NCBI RefSeq assembly: GCF_030466405.1 | Contig: NZ_JAGGJF010000005.1 | Location: forward strand, 156,996-220,995 | DNA length: 64,000 nucleotides | From: Pseudidiomarina terrestris | Lineage (GTDB): Bacteria > Pseudomonadota > Gammaproteobacteria > Enterobacterales > Alteromonadaceae | Direction: 5' to 3' | Shown here: positions 46,522 to 54,702 of the stretch, in pieces | Layout of the letters: each line of letters opens with the position of its first letter | How positions within the stretch are numbered: position 1 is the first letter of the stretch | Translations under genes and position numbers: made by a program | Notes under the pieces: model-generated | The model's database searches: none | Told to the model about the DNA's origin: nothing | Seen by the model: the letters and a program-made list of their open reading frames with translations, nothing else

Positions 46522-46785
46522 ATGCTGCGATTTATCTTTATTGGCTTACCGCTTTTAGTGTTGTTTCTTTTGGCCGTCGCTTTTGGCGCGCTCAATAAGC
46601 AATCCATTCCTTTTGACTTTCTGGTAGGCGAAGTAACCTTGCCGGTATCTGTGCTGACCGGCCTCTTTATTTTGCTTGGCTTTTTACTTGGCATCCTCAG
46701 TATGCTCGGCCGCCAGTTCGTATTAAGAAACGAAAACAGGAAACTCCGTAAACAACTCACCGCACGGGATGCCGCCGATGCTTGA
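46522..46785 (+). CDS. lapA: Lipopolysaccharide assembly protein A
   Basis: Small inner-membrane protein of 87 residues with two membrane segments (about 4-22 and 40-62) and a charged C-terminal helix. It carries the NKQSIPFDFLVGE region between the segments, as in LapA (YciS, DUF1049). It partners LapB in control of LPS synthesis through FtsH and LpxC. It overlaps lapB by 8 bases. Confidence 0.92.
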   Translation: MLRFIFIGLPLLVLFLLAVAFGALNKQSIPFDFLVGEVTLPVSVLTGLFILLGFLLGILSMLGRQFVLRNENRKLRKQLTARDAADA

Positions 46786-47935
46786 GCTGCTGTTCCTGTT
46801 GTTGCCAGTTGCCGCAGCCTACGGCTGGTTCATGGGCCGCAATAGTGTCCGCAATGAAGAACGCCGCGAGCAGGAAGAGTTTTCAAAGCAGTACGTGACA
46901 GGTCTGAACCTGTTGCTCTCCGATCAACCGGACAAAGCGGTTGATCTATTTATTCAATTACTTGATGTCGATTCCGATACCCTGGAAACCCACTGGACAT
47001 TAGGTAAATTATTTCGCCGCCGTGGCGAAATAGATCGTGCCATTAAAATTCATCAAAATCTTACCTCACGGCCAGCCATCAGCGAACAACAGCGCCGTCA
47101 TGCGATGTTCGAGCTGGGGTTGGATTACTTGTCTGCAGGTATCTTCGATCGCGCCGAAGAGATGTTATTGGCACTGCAAACCGATAAAGAATTTGCTGAG
47201 CCTTGTCAGCGTTATTTGCTGGAGCTTTATGAGGCGACCCATGAGTGGGATAAGGCCATAAAAATTGCGTTAAAGCTTGCCCGTCATGATGCGAATGCTC
47301 AGCCTGTAGTGGCGCAACTGTACTGCGAACTGGCGAATTTACAAAACGACCCGGCCACCGTTGAGAAATATTACCTAAAAGCCCGCAAACATGATCCAGA
47401 TAACGTCCGTGCGGCACTTTCTTTAGGTCGTATGTGGTTTGAACAAGGCGAAGTGAATCGCGCCCAACGGATACTAACGACGATTCTTGACGCCGACCCG
47501 GCCTTTATCTCGGAAGCCTTACCTATTTTAAAAGCCTGTTACACCAGTCAGCAGGATGAAGCGGGCTTCATCCATTACCTGCACAAGTGTGTAAGCGAAG
47601 CCAATTCCACCGCCGCAGCCATACTGCTATCAGAAGCCATAGCCAAAGCTGGCACCATGGAAGAAGCCGAAAAGTTTATGCAGTCAGCTTTATTGCGAAA
47701 TCCCACCATGAAGGGGTTCCACCAGCTGATGGACTTTCATATTCGCGCGGCCGATGTGGGCAAAGCGCGAGACAGTTTGATGATGTTGCAGAAACTGGTG
47801 CAACAACAAATGCAGCAGCGGCCTAAGTACCGCTGCCGTCACTGCGGATTCTCGGGAAGTACCTTATATTGGCATTGCCCCTCATGCCGCGTGTGGGGCG
47901 AAATAAAACCTATTACCGGACTAGATGGAGATTAA
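46778..47935 (+). CDS. lapB: Lipopolysaccharide assembly protein B
   Basis: Inner-membrane-anchored TPR protein of 385 residues. The N-terminal anchor MLELLFLLLPVAAAYGWFMGR is almost the same as in E. coli LapB (YciM); tetratricopeptide repeats fill about 35-340; a rubredoxin-like metal site lies at the C terminus with CRHCG and CPSCR. LapB targets LpxC to FtsH and so limits LPS synthesis. The ATG at 46778 is chosen by that N-terminal match. Its stop directly abuts the pyrF start. Confidence 0.96.
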   Translation: MLELLFLLLPVAAAYGWFMGRNSVRNEERREQEEFSKQYVTGLNLLLSDQPDKAVDLFIQLLDVDSDTLETHWTLGKLFRRRGEIDRAIKIHQNLTSRPAISEQQRRHAMFELGLDYLSAGIFDRAEEMLLALQTDKEFAEPCQRYLLELYEATHEWDKAIKIALKLARHDANAQPVVAQLYCELANLQNDPATVEKYYLKARKHDPDNVRAALSLGRMWFEQGEVNRAQRILTTILDADPAFISEALPILKACYTSQQDEAGFIHYLHKCVSEANSTAAAILLSEAIAKAGTMEEAEKFMQSALLRNPTMKGFHQLMDFHIRAADVGKARDSLMMLQKLVQQQMQQRPKYRCRHCGFSGSTLYWHCPSCRVWGEIKPITGLDGD

Positions 47936-48634
47936 ATGAAGCCACAATCGACCGTTTTTGTTGCGCTGGATTACGCAAATGCTGAGCAAGCATGGCCACT
48001 TATCGATCAACTTGACCCATCGCAATGTGGTTTAAAAGTAGGTAAGGAGCTATTTACCTCGGCCGGTCCAGAGTTCGTGCGAGAGTTGGTACGTCGCGAT
48101 TTTAAAGTCTTTCTTGATTTGAAATTTCATGATATCCCCAATACCGTAGCGAAAGCGGTAACTGCTGCGGCGGAACTGGGGGTGTGGATGGTCAATGTTC
48201 ACGCTTCAGGCGGTCGGCGTATGCTTGAAGCTGCCCGGGCCGCACTAAACGACTATCAACAGCCACCGTTGCTTATTGCAGTTACCGTATTGACCAGCAT
48301 GGATGCAAGTGATCTGGCCGAGGTCGGTATTCAACGTTCGCTCACCGAGCACGTGCAACACTTAGCAAAACTGAGCCAGCAGGCTGGTCTTGATGGTGTG
48401 GTCTGTTCGGCCCAGGAAGCGGCTATGATTCAGGACACCTGTGGTAAGGATTTCGTGCTGGTGACGCCGGGTATTCGTCCGCAAGGGGCAGAGCAAGGCG
48501 ATCAACGGCGGGTGATGACGCCAGAACAAGCCGCAAAACAGGGTATTCAGGTCCTGGTTATTGGACGACCGATTACGCAGGCAGAAGATCCTGCAGCAGC
48601 ATTGGCGGCAATACAAGCATCGCTTACAGCTTGA
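47936..48634 (+). CDS. pyrF: Orotidine 5'-phosphate decarboxylase
   Basis: Last step of UMP synthesis, 232 residues. The active-site segment [14 protein letters not shown] is conserved (with the catalytic Asp-Lys-x-Asp set), and the C-terminal phosphate-binding region reads VTPGIRPQG and [11 protein letters not shown]. It directly follows lapB, the usual order. Confidence 0.97.
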   Translation: MKPQSTVFVALDYANAEQAWPLIDQLDPSQCGLKVGKELFTSAGPEFVRELVRRDFKVFLDLKFHDIPNTVAKAVTAAAELGVWMVNVHASGGRRMLEAARAALNDYQQPPLLIAVTVLTSMDASDLAEVGIQRSLTEHVQHLAKLSQQAGLDGVVCSAQEAAMIQDTCGKDFVLVTPGIRPQGAEQGDQRRVMTPEQAAKQGIQVLVIGRPITQAEDPAAALAAIQASLTA

Positions 48635-48646
48635 TCCGCTGTTTTT
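48626..48646 (+). terminator. Weak terminator after pyrF
   Basis: ACAGC, seven bases, GCTGT followed by TTTT: a short 5-bp stem that begins in the last codons of pyrF. Confidence 0.4.
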
Positions 48647-48671
48647 AGTTTGCCCCGGAAGTCACAACAAC

Positions 48672-48714
48672 TAAGCTCTTAGGACTGCATTTGCAGTGTT
48701 AACTAAGGAGCTTA
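48672..48714 (+). promoter_or_regulatory. Leader hairpin that covers the comEA ribosome site
   Basis: TAAGCTCTTAG (48672-48682) can pair with CTAAGGAGCTTA (48703-48714) with one bulged G, making a stem of about 11 pairs. Inside it, ACTGC / GCAGT form a second 5-bp stem. The AAGGAG ribosome site lies within the right arm, so folding would hide it. The ATG is at 48717. Confidence 0.55.
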
Positions 48715-48716
48715 TT

Positions 48717-49025
48717 ATGTTACGGAAAACAGCCTTGTCCGCAGTGCTGATGGGTGCAACTTTATTGCCCTGTGCTTATGCAATGCCTTCAGTACAACCG
48801 ACCCAACAAGCCGCTGCACAAGAAGTGGTGATGAAAGTCAACGTGAATACTGCCTCTGCGGCGGAACTCAGCATGGCACTTACCGGTGTAGGTACCAAGC
48901 GCGCAGAGGCTATTATTGAGCTGCGGGAAAAGCTCGGCGGTTTTACCGAGCTGAATCAGTTGATGCAAATCAAAGGGGTGGGCCCGCGTTTGCTGGAACT
49001 TAATAAAGATCGCATTGAGTTCTAG
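48717..49025 (+). CDS. ComEA-like exported helix-hairpin-helix protein
   Basis: Small exported DNA-binding protein of 102 residues: a signal peptide ends near CAYA-MP, followed by a short linker and a C-terminal double helix-hairpin-helix domain (NVNTASAAELSMALTGVGTKRAEAII and LMQIKGVGPRLLELNKDRI). ComEA homologues bind incoming DNA in the periplasm of naturally competent bacteria; small gammaproteobacterial versions (for example YbaV-like) are of less certain role. No other competence genes are adjacent. The ribosome site AAGGAG lies in a predicted hairpin. Confidence 0.88.
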   Translation: MLRKTALSAVLMGATLLPCAYAMPSVQPTQQAAAQEVVMKVNVNTASAAELSMALTGVGTKRAEAIIELREKLGGFTELNQLMQIKGVGPRLLELNKDRIEF

Positions 49026-49034
49026 GCGCTAGCG

Positions 49035-49643
49035 TTACTCTCCGGACGGCTGGGCAAGTTTAGCCAGATGGCGATTGTGGAGCCACCAGGCAAGGATGCC
49101 ACTAAGGATCCCGGCGCCGTGCAGTTGCCACAACTGCTGATCTTGCCCAGTTACCAGTGGACTCTGCCACCAGCCTAAAAATTCTGCCAGCCACTTTAAC
49201 CCCAGCAGGGCGCCGGCAGTGTAAAGCAAATACTTTTGCGATGGTGTTTTGCAGCCTCTTAGCTCCAGCAAAATCCCCATAATGAGTAAGCCATGATTCA
49301 CCGCCGATAAGCCCACGAAACGATTCTGATAACCCGCCAGCCACAAAATGACAGAACTCCCTGCCGTAAGTAGCAAAAGCGCATTCAAATAGGTGCGTAC
49401 CGTGAAATGTCGTGCCAGGAATACGGTCAGGGCAGTAAAGGCCAGAACATTGCCCACCCAATGCAATGTAGTTAAATGCAGGAAGTGTGCGGTGACCAAA
49501 CGCCAGGGCTGTTGCCAAACCTGCGCGTAGGAATAGTCAAAGTCCTCGAGCAGCTGATGTGCCTCGAACTGATAGTAATAGGCCCAGATACTTATCAGGC
49601 TAAGCAGCACACCACAGATGATGACTTGTAATTTGTTCGACAT
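49035..49643 (-). CDS. Rhombosortase-like rhomboid family intramembrane protease
   Basis: Polytopic inner-membrane protein of about 202 residues with roughly six membrane segments. The region RLVTAHFLHLTTLHWVGN fits the rhombosortase family. Catalytic candidates are the Ser of GLSAVNHGLL (residue 113 in this numbering) and the His of LHGAGILSG (residue 175). The usual GLSG is GLSA here. Rhombosortases cut the GlyGly-CTERM tails of secreted proteins in marine gammaproteobacteria. No protein in the window has a clear GlyGly-CTERM tail. An upstream ATG at 49667 would add eight residues; neither start has a strong ribosome site. Confidence 0.8.
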   Translation of the reverse strand: MSNKLQVIICGVLLSLISIWAYYYQFEAHQLLEDFDYSYAQVWQQPWRLVTAHFLHLTTLHWVGNVLAFTALTVFLARHFTVRTYLNALLLLTAGSSVILWLAGYQNRFVGLSAVNHGLLIMGILLELRGCKTPSQKYLLYTAGALLGLKWLAEFLGWWQSPLVTGQDQQLWQLHGAGILSGILAWWLHNRHLAKLAQPSGE

Positions 49644-49768
49644 AGGTTGAGATTTCGCTTCACGCATTGTGATCGTTGTTCGAGAGCTTTATGATAGGTA
49701 TAACTTAAGCGCCTGTAAATATAGCAAAAGCCAACTCGCCAAATCGTGCCGTAGCGAAGGATAATTCC

Positions 49769-51535
49769 ATGAAACTTAATTCTCTAGCAGTGCTGCTGCT
49801 GACCAGTCTGGCCCTAAGTGCCTGTGCACCACAAGCCGGTGATGAACATCAGCGCGATAAACGTGAGCCTGAGGCTGCGACTGGCGTTATCGATAAAGCG
49901 GCGGTCTATTCGAACGAATACATGGTGGCTGCTGCTACTCCAGAGGCCGCAGCGGCAGGGCGCAAAGTTTTAGCGGAAGGAGGCTCGGCGATTGATGCGG
50001 CGGTGGCTGTACAGGCGATGTTAACGCTGACAGAGCCACAGTCTTCGGGGATCGGAGGTGGCGCCTTTATTCTCTATTGGGACGCTGCGGAACAACACTT
50101 GTATACCATTGATGCGCGTGAAAAAGCCCCCGCAAGCGCTACCGGAAATCTATTTCTTGATGCTGACGGGCAGGCGCCGGAAAATTTCTGGGATGCCGTG
50201 GTTGGCGGACGTTCAGTCGGCACACCCGGGGTGCTCAAAGGTCTTGAACTTGCGCATCAACGTTGGGGCAACAGGCCCTGGCAAACCTTGTTCAGTGACA
50301 CCATCACTGCAGCAGAATCAGGCTTTACGGTTTCGGCACGATTGCAGCGACTATTGGAAATGGATCTCAATCCAGGATTACGGCAATTAGCTCCGGCAAG
50401 TGATTACTTTTACCCTGATGGTCAGGCGCTGCAGGCAGGGACTACAAAAACCAATCCTGAACTCGCCTGGGCGTTGAAACTGGTGGCTGAACAGGGCACT
50501 GATGCGTTTTATCGTGGTCCTATCGCCGAAAAAATTGTTGCGGCGGTACAAAACAGCGAACTGGCCCCTGGTCTGTTAACCCTGACTGATTTGGCGAATT
50601 ATGAAGCCGTTGTACGCGACCCTGTCTGTCACATCTATCGCATTTATAAGGTATGTGGGATGGGGCCACCAAGCTCCGGTGGGTTGACGGTACTGCAAAT
50701 ACTGGGGATTTTGGAAAACTTCCCGGTCTCACAGTGGGATCCCACCGGTGTAAAAGCGGCGCATCATTTTACCCAAGCATCGCGTCTCGCTTTTGCCGAT
50801 CGGAATCGCTATATTGCAGACACTGACTTTGTCGAAGTTCCTGTCACGGAAATGCTGAAGAAAAGCTATCTGGCCTCACGCGCGCGCTACATTGGCAACC
50901 GCGACTTGCTGCAGGCTGAGCCAGGTGTTTTTGAGACGAAAAATCTGGTCGATGATCGGTCTCCGGAGTTTCCTAATACCAGTCACATCTCTATTGTAGA
51001 TGCCGAGGGCAATGCGGTATCCATGACCACCAGTATCGAAATGGGATTTGGCTCATCAGTGATGGCCAGCGGTTTTCTGTTAAATAACCAGCTCACTGAC
51101 TTTTCCTTACGTCCTGAAGTGGATGGCAAGTTGATTGCCAACCGCGTGCAGGGCGGCAAACGCCCGCGTAGTTCCATGGCGCCCACCATGGTGTTCGACG
51201 TCAAAGGTCAGGAGCTGATGCACGTGGTCGGTTCGCCAGGTGGTGCTCGAATCATTAACTATGTGGCGCAGACCTTACTGGGAGTGCTCGACTGGGACAT
51301 GAACATGCAGCAAGCGATAGACCAGCCACATGTAACGAATTTGAATAATTACACTGCGTTAGAAGAGGGCACCGAGATGGCGGATTTGGCAAGAGCCCTT
51401 AAAGCCATGGGGCATGATGTACGCGTCACCGGCTTAAACAGTGGTTTGCATGGCATCACTGTTTTGCCTGATGGGCAACTCATCGGTGGCGCCGATCCAA
51501 GACGCGAGGGCGTGGCCCTCGGCGAACTTGAATAA
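49769..51535 (+). CDS. ggt: Gamma-glutamyltransferase, lipoprotein-type signal
   Basis: Periplasmic or lipid-anchored enzyme of 588 residues that cleaves glutathione and other gamma-glutamyl compounds. The signal sequence ends in the lipobox LSAC with Cys19, so it may be an acylated protein rather than free in the periplasm. Conserved parts are EPQSSGIGGGAFILYWD, the DAREKAPA motif, PPSSGGLTVLQILG, and the nucleophile Thr of the NTSHISIVD segment where the precursor self-cleaves. The C-terminal GSPGGARIINYVAQ is also conserved. Confidence 0.94.
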   Translation: MKLNSLAVLLLTSLALSACAPQAGDEHQRDKREPEAATGVIDKAAVYSNEYMVAAATPEAAAAGRKVLAEGGSAIDAAVAVQAMLTLTEPQSSGIGGGAFILYWDAAEQHLYTIDAREKAPASATGNLFLDADGQAPENFWDAVVGGRSVGTPGVLKGLELAHQRWGNRPWQTLFSDTITAAESGFTVSARLQRLLEMDLNPGLRQLAPASDYFYPDGQALQAGTTKTNPELAWALKLVAEQGTDAFYRGPIAEKIVAAVQNSELAPGLLTLTDLANYEAVVRDPVCHIYRIYKVCGMGPPSSGGLTVLQILGILENFPVSQWDPTGVKAAHHFTQASRLAFADRNRYIADTDFVEVPVTEMLKKSYLASRARYIGNRDLLQAEPGVFETKNLVDDRSPEFPNTSHISIVDAEGNAVSMTTSIEMGFGSSVMASGFLLNNQLTDFSLRPEVDGKLIANRVQGGKRPRSSMAPTMVFDVKGQELMHVVGSPGGARIINYVAQTLLGVLDWDMNMQQAIDQPHVTNLNNYTALEEGTEMADLARALKAMGHDVRVTGLNSGLHGITVLPDGQLIGGADPRREGVALGELE

Positions 51536-51564
51536 GGTAATAGGCTAGCCGCAAGGCGCTTACT

Positions 51565-52728
51565 TTAGCGGTCCTCTTTTACCGCAGGAATATAATCCGC
51601 ATAACCTTCTTCCGCCATATCTTCGAGCGGAATGAAGCGCATCGCAGCGGAGTTCATGCAGTACCTGAGTCCTGTGGGCTCAGGTCCATCTTCAAACACA
51701 TGGCCTAAGTGCGAATCGGCGTGTTTGCTTTTTACCTCAGTGCGGGTCATGAACCAGGAGCGGTCGGTTTTGGTGACGACATACTTGTCGTCGATGGGCT
51801 GCGTAAAACTGGGCCAGCCGGTGCCCGATTCAAACTTATCAGCAGAAGAGAATAGCGGCTCACCACTGACAATATCGACATAAATGCCCGCTCGTTCTTC
51901 ATCCCAGTACTCATTGTTAAAGGCACGTTCAGTTTTGCCTTTTTGCGTCACTGAGTATTGCAGCGAGGTCAGGCGTTCTTTTAGCGCTTCATCGGATGGT
52001 TTTTCATAGTCGCTAAAATCAAGCTGCTGTTGTTCTTCTGCTGCAGAGTTGCTGGTTTGCTGATCCGATGTTTTTTTATCGGCATGAGTGTCCATAGTGA
52101 TGTCATCCTCAAATTTGCGATAATCAACGTCGTAGTTATCACCCCAAACCTTTTCAGTGAACTGGAAACGGCCGGAGTTACGCGTGTAAACCCAGTAACG
52201 CACCGAGTTTTTCCGATAGTAATCCTGATGATAGTCTTCAGCTTTATAAAAGGTCGTAAAAGGCTCAATCGGAACCACAACCGGTTCTTCATAAAGATCC
52301 ATCTGCCTGAGTTCTTTGCGTTCGTGCTCGGCAACACGTCGTTGATGTTCGTTGTGATAAAAAATAGCGGGCCGATACTGCTGGCCACGGTCAACGAATT
52401 GCCCGTCAAGGTCGGTCGGGTCCATCATTCGCCAGAACGCCTGCAACAAGCCGGTGTAACTGACGACCGCCGGATCATAGTAGACCTGCACCGCTTCGGT
52501 GTGGTCGGTGCGCCCGCGCGAGACTTCTTCATAAGTTGGGTTTTCTTTGCTACCGCCGGCGTAACCGGAGATGGCACGATCAACACCTGGTACATCTTCA
52601 AAAGCCTTTTCAACGCACCAAAAACAGCCACCGGCGAAGGTCGCGACACGCAGCTCATCAGAGCTCGCGTGCGCCACAGCTGTTATCGCCATTAGCCCTG
52701 CGAATAGGGCAGCTACTGCATAATTCAT
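51565..52728 (-). CDS. msrAB: Exported MsrA-MsrB fusion methionine sulfoxide reductase
   Basis: Two-domain repair enzyme of 387 residues with a signal peptide ending near AHA-SS, so periplasmic. The MsrA domain (about 25-200) has the GCFWC motif with catalytic Cys35; the MsrB domain (about 245-370) has [20 protein letters not shown] and the catalytic Cys357 in RYCMNS. The two CxxC zinc motifs of E. coli MsrB are absent (DIVSGE and SKHADS stand in their places), so this is a zinc-free form like that in Neisseria PilB-type proteins. It lies in an operon with a DUF1499 gene (4-base overlap) behind an ECF-like promoter. Confidence 0.94.
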   Translation of the reverse strand: MNYAVAALFAGLMAITAVAHASSDELRVATFAGGCFWCVEKAFEDVPGVDRAISGYAGGSKENPTYEEVSRGRTDHTEAVQVYYDPAVVSYTGLLQAFWRMMDPTDLDGQFVDRGQQYRPAIFYHNEHQRRVAEHERKELRQMDLYEEPVVVPIEPFTTFYKAEDYHQDYYRKNSVRYWVYTRNSGRFQFTEKVWGDNYDVDYRKFEDDITMDTHADKKTSDQQTSNSAAEEQQQLDFSDYEKPSDEALKERLTSLQYSVTQKGKTERAFNNEYWDEERAGIYVDIVSGEPLFSSADKFESGTGWPSFTQPIDDKYVVTKTDRSWFMTRTEVKSKHADSHLGHVFEDGPEPTGLRYCMNSAAMRFIPLEDMAEEGYADYIPAVKEDR

Positions 52729-53447
52729 AGGTTTCCTTTTAGTTGTTGCTGGAAATCACGGATCCGCGCAGCGTTTTTACCCACGTCACTGCGACCGACA
52801 CGTGATTTACTACGTACATCAACCCGTGTTTGTTCACCTTCGCGTTGGAGGCGAATGACAACATCGTCTTTAAAGCCGAACCAGAAGGTTGATGCGGTCG
52901 CTTCGATGCGTCCTTCCGCCAGATCACTGGCGACCAGCTGCCAGCCTTTGGCATTAACGACCCGAAGCGCAGCTTCAAACACCTGGTTGAGGTCTTGCTC
53001 GAAGTACTGCGGGGTCAGATCCGAGTACGCTTTGCGTTGTTGTGCTGCAGTTTCTTCGCCTGGATAAGGCAGAGGATTAGGTGCATCAGCCCGTAATGGC
53101 GCAATCGCAACGAATTCAGGAGGGTTCTCTAAATCTGTTGTGATGTCATGGATCGGCGGCACGCTGCGCGCTGTTTCCAACTGCTGATAGGGAATATAGA
53201 AGCTAATCATGCCAACAATGGCTGCGGCCGTCAGCACCGCAAGCCGGACCCCACGTGGACGCTTCCAGATCAAATAAACAATGATCAACACCACCGAGGC
53301 TACGCCGATATAGGCTGCCCAACGCAATAAGGTAAAAGCGATACCTAAATCTAAAATTTGCCAGCGGTACAAAGGACCGGAAAGCAGCAAAATAAAGGCC
53401 GATAAAAAGCCCAGGCAAATAAGTAGTGAACCGATTTTCTTTGACAT
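52725..53447 (-). CDS. DUF1499 membrane protein
   Basis: Inner-membrane protein of 240 residues with three hydrophobic segments in the first half (about 7-25, 32-62 and 72-90) and a soluble C-terminal DUF1499 domain (about 115-238; [21 protein letters not shown] and [15 protein letters not shown]). The function of DUF1499 is unknown. It is the first gene of a two-gene operon with msrAB. A CTTGTCATG start with GGAG lies after an ECF-like promoter at 53476-53503, which places it in the proposed stress regulon. Confidence 0.85.
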   Translation of the reverse strand: MSKKIGSLLICLGFLSAFILLLSGPLYRWQILDLGIAFTLLRWAAYIGVASVVLIIVYLIWKRPRGVRLAVLTAAAIVGMISFYIPYQQLETARSVPPIHDITTDLENPPEFVAIAPLRADAPNPLPYPGEETAAQQRKAYSDLTPQYFEQDLNQVFEAALRVVNAKGWQLVASDLAEGRIEATASTFWFGFKDDVVIRLQREGEQTRVDVRSKSRVGRSDVGKNAARIRDFQQQLKGNL

Positions 53448-53475
53448 GACAAGCTCCGTTGCGAATTATAGATTT

Positions 53476-53503
53476 TATACGTCATTCACTATACTCTAGA
53501 TCA
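53476..53503 (-). promoter_or_regulatory. Predicted ECF promoter of DUF1499-msrAB
   Basis: On the minus strand: TGATCT (53503-53498), 16 bases, CGTATA (53481-53476). Spacer length and the TGATC and CGTA cores are the same as in the promoter of the ECF sigma gene at 4401-4428. It lies 29 bases before the DUF1499 start. Confidence 0.65.
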
Positions 53504-53541
53504 GCCTATGCGAAACACATAACTATCGGTACATCATTCAG

Positions 53542-54702
53542 TTGCGGAATCAGGCTTTGCTAAAGAAAACACTCTATTTCATGCTGTTTATTGCTCTTTT
53601 GCAGCTCGTGCTGGTGTCCCGGGTACAGGCACAGCAAACGTCTGCTGAGCCACAGACAGTGTTCTTTTATGCCTGGGGTGGTTCCGAATCCGTCAACGAC
53701 TATTTGCGCTGGGCGCAGACTCAGCTAAAAACCCGTCATGGTATTGAGTTACAGCATGTAAAGGTGGCAGATATTGCCGAAGCTGTGACCATTTTGCTCG
53801 CTGAAGGCGAGCAGCAGACCAGCAATATAGACCTGTTATGGATCAATGGCGAAAATTTTAAAGTTTTAAAAGATGCCGGGAAGTTATTGCCGGACTTGCC
53901 TGAACGTGTGCCCAACAGCGCACTTTTACGCGATGACCTGAACTGGCAGACAGACTTTGGGGTCGCTGTAGACGGTCAGGAGCTGCCCTGGGGCATTGCC
54001 CAGTTCCAACTGATTTTCAGAGCGCCACTCCTGGCTGACCATAGCCTGACTAACCGCGTGGCTGTCGAAGACCTGTTAGCACTTGCCAAACGTCATCCCG
54101 GCCGTTTGTCCTATCCCAAACCACCGGCTTTTCATGGCACCACCTGGCTTAAAGCGCTTGCGCATGAGTTGGTCCATGCGCCTGAACTGCTGCAACAACC
54201 GCCACACAAGGTGAACACTGCACAGGTGTTACAGCCGTTATGGGACTACTTAGATCAGCTGCATCCTTACCTTTGGCGTCAGGGGCGGGAGTTCCCGGGT
54301 TCAGCGGAACAGCAACGGCAACTCTTTAACCATGGCACGCTCGATAATGCAGTGACCTTTAATCCAAATGAAATTCCGGCCTTACAACAGCAATTACGGC
54401 TTACCCCAGCGGCAACTGCGGTAAGCCTTGGCTCCTCAGCATTAACCAACTTTCATTACCTGGCGATTCCACGCGCCAGTGATAATAGCGCGGCCGCGCT
54501 CACCGTCATCAACTTTATGTTGAGCGAAGCAGCTCAGCAGCGTAAAGCTGAACTTAATGGCTGGGGCGACCCTATGGTCATCCGGGCGCCGACATCAGCT
54601 AAACCAAGCTTACATGCACCTCTGTTTCCGAGTCATCCTGAGCCTCATGTCGAGTGGACCGCGGTGCTCGAGCAGGAATGGCTGCGCAGGTATCAGCGAT
54701 GA
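53542..54702 (+). CDS. ynjB: YnjB-like ABC transporter substrate-binding protein
   Basis: Periplasmic binding protein of 386 residues. The N terminus is a signal peptide with a basic n-region (LLKKTLYF) and a cleavage near VQAQ. The mature part begins VFFYAWGGSESVNDYLRWA and resembles YnjB/ThiB-type binding proteins (LLWINGENF region). The TTG at 53542 is used because it gives the positive n-region; an ATG at 53581 would leave an uncharged start. It overlaps ynjC by 4 bases. The substrate of the Ynj system is not established. Confidence 0.85.
   Translation: MRNQALLKKTLYFMLFIALLQLVLVSRVQAQQTSAEPQTVFFYAWGGSESVNDYLRWAQTQLKTRHGIELQHVKVADIAEAVTILLAEGEQQTSNIDLLWINGENFKVLKDAGKLLPDLPERVPNSALLRDDLNWQTDFGVAVDGQELPWGIAQFQLIFRAPLLADHSLTNRVAVEDLLALAKRHPGRLSYPKPPAFHGTTWLKALAHELVHAPELLQQPPHKVNTAQVLQPLWDYLDQLHPYLWRQGREFPGSAEQQRQLFNHGTLDNAVTFNPNEIPALQQQLRLTPAATAVSLGSSALTNFHYLAIPRASDNSAAALTVINFMLSEAAQQRKAELNGWGDPMVIRAPTSAKPSLHAPLFPSHPEPHVEWTAVLEQEWLRRYQR

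Noticed and set aside
52030..52695. 221-codon open frame on the plus strand
   Set aside because: Antisense to msrAB, which is conserved at catalytic residues on both sides.
53448..53541. Possible thiamine (TPP) riboswitch before ynjB
   Set aside because: The gap is only 94 bases, partly used by the divergent ECF-like promoter, and no conserved TPP core (CUGAGA) is seen.
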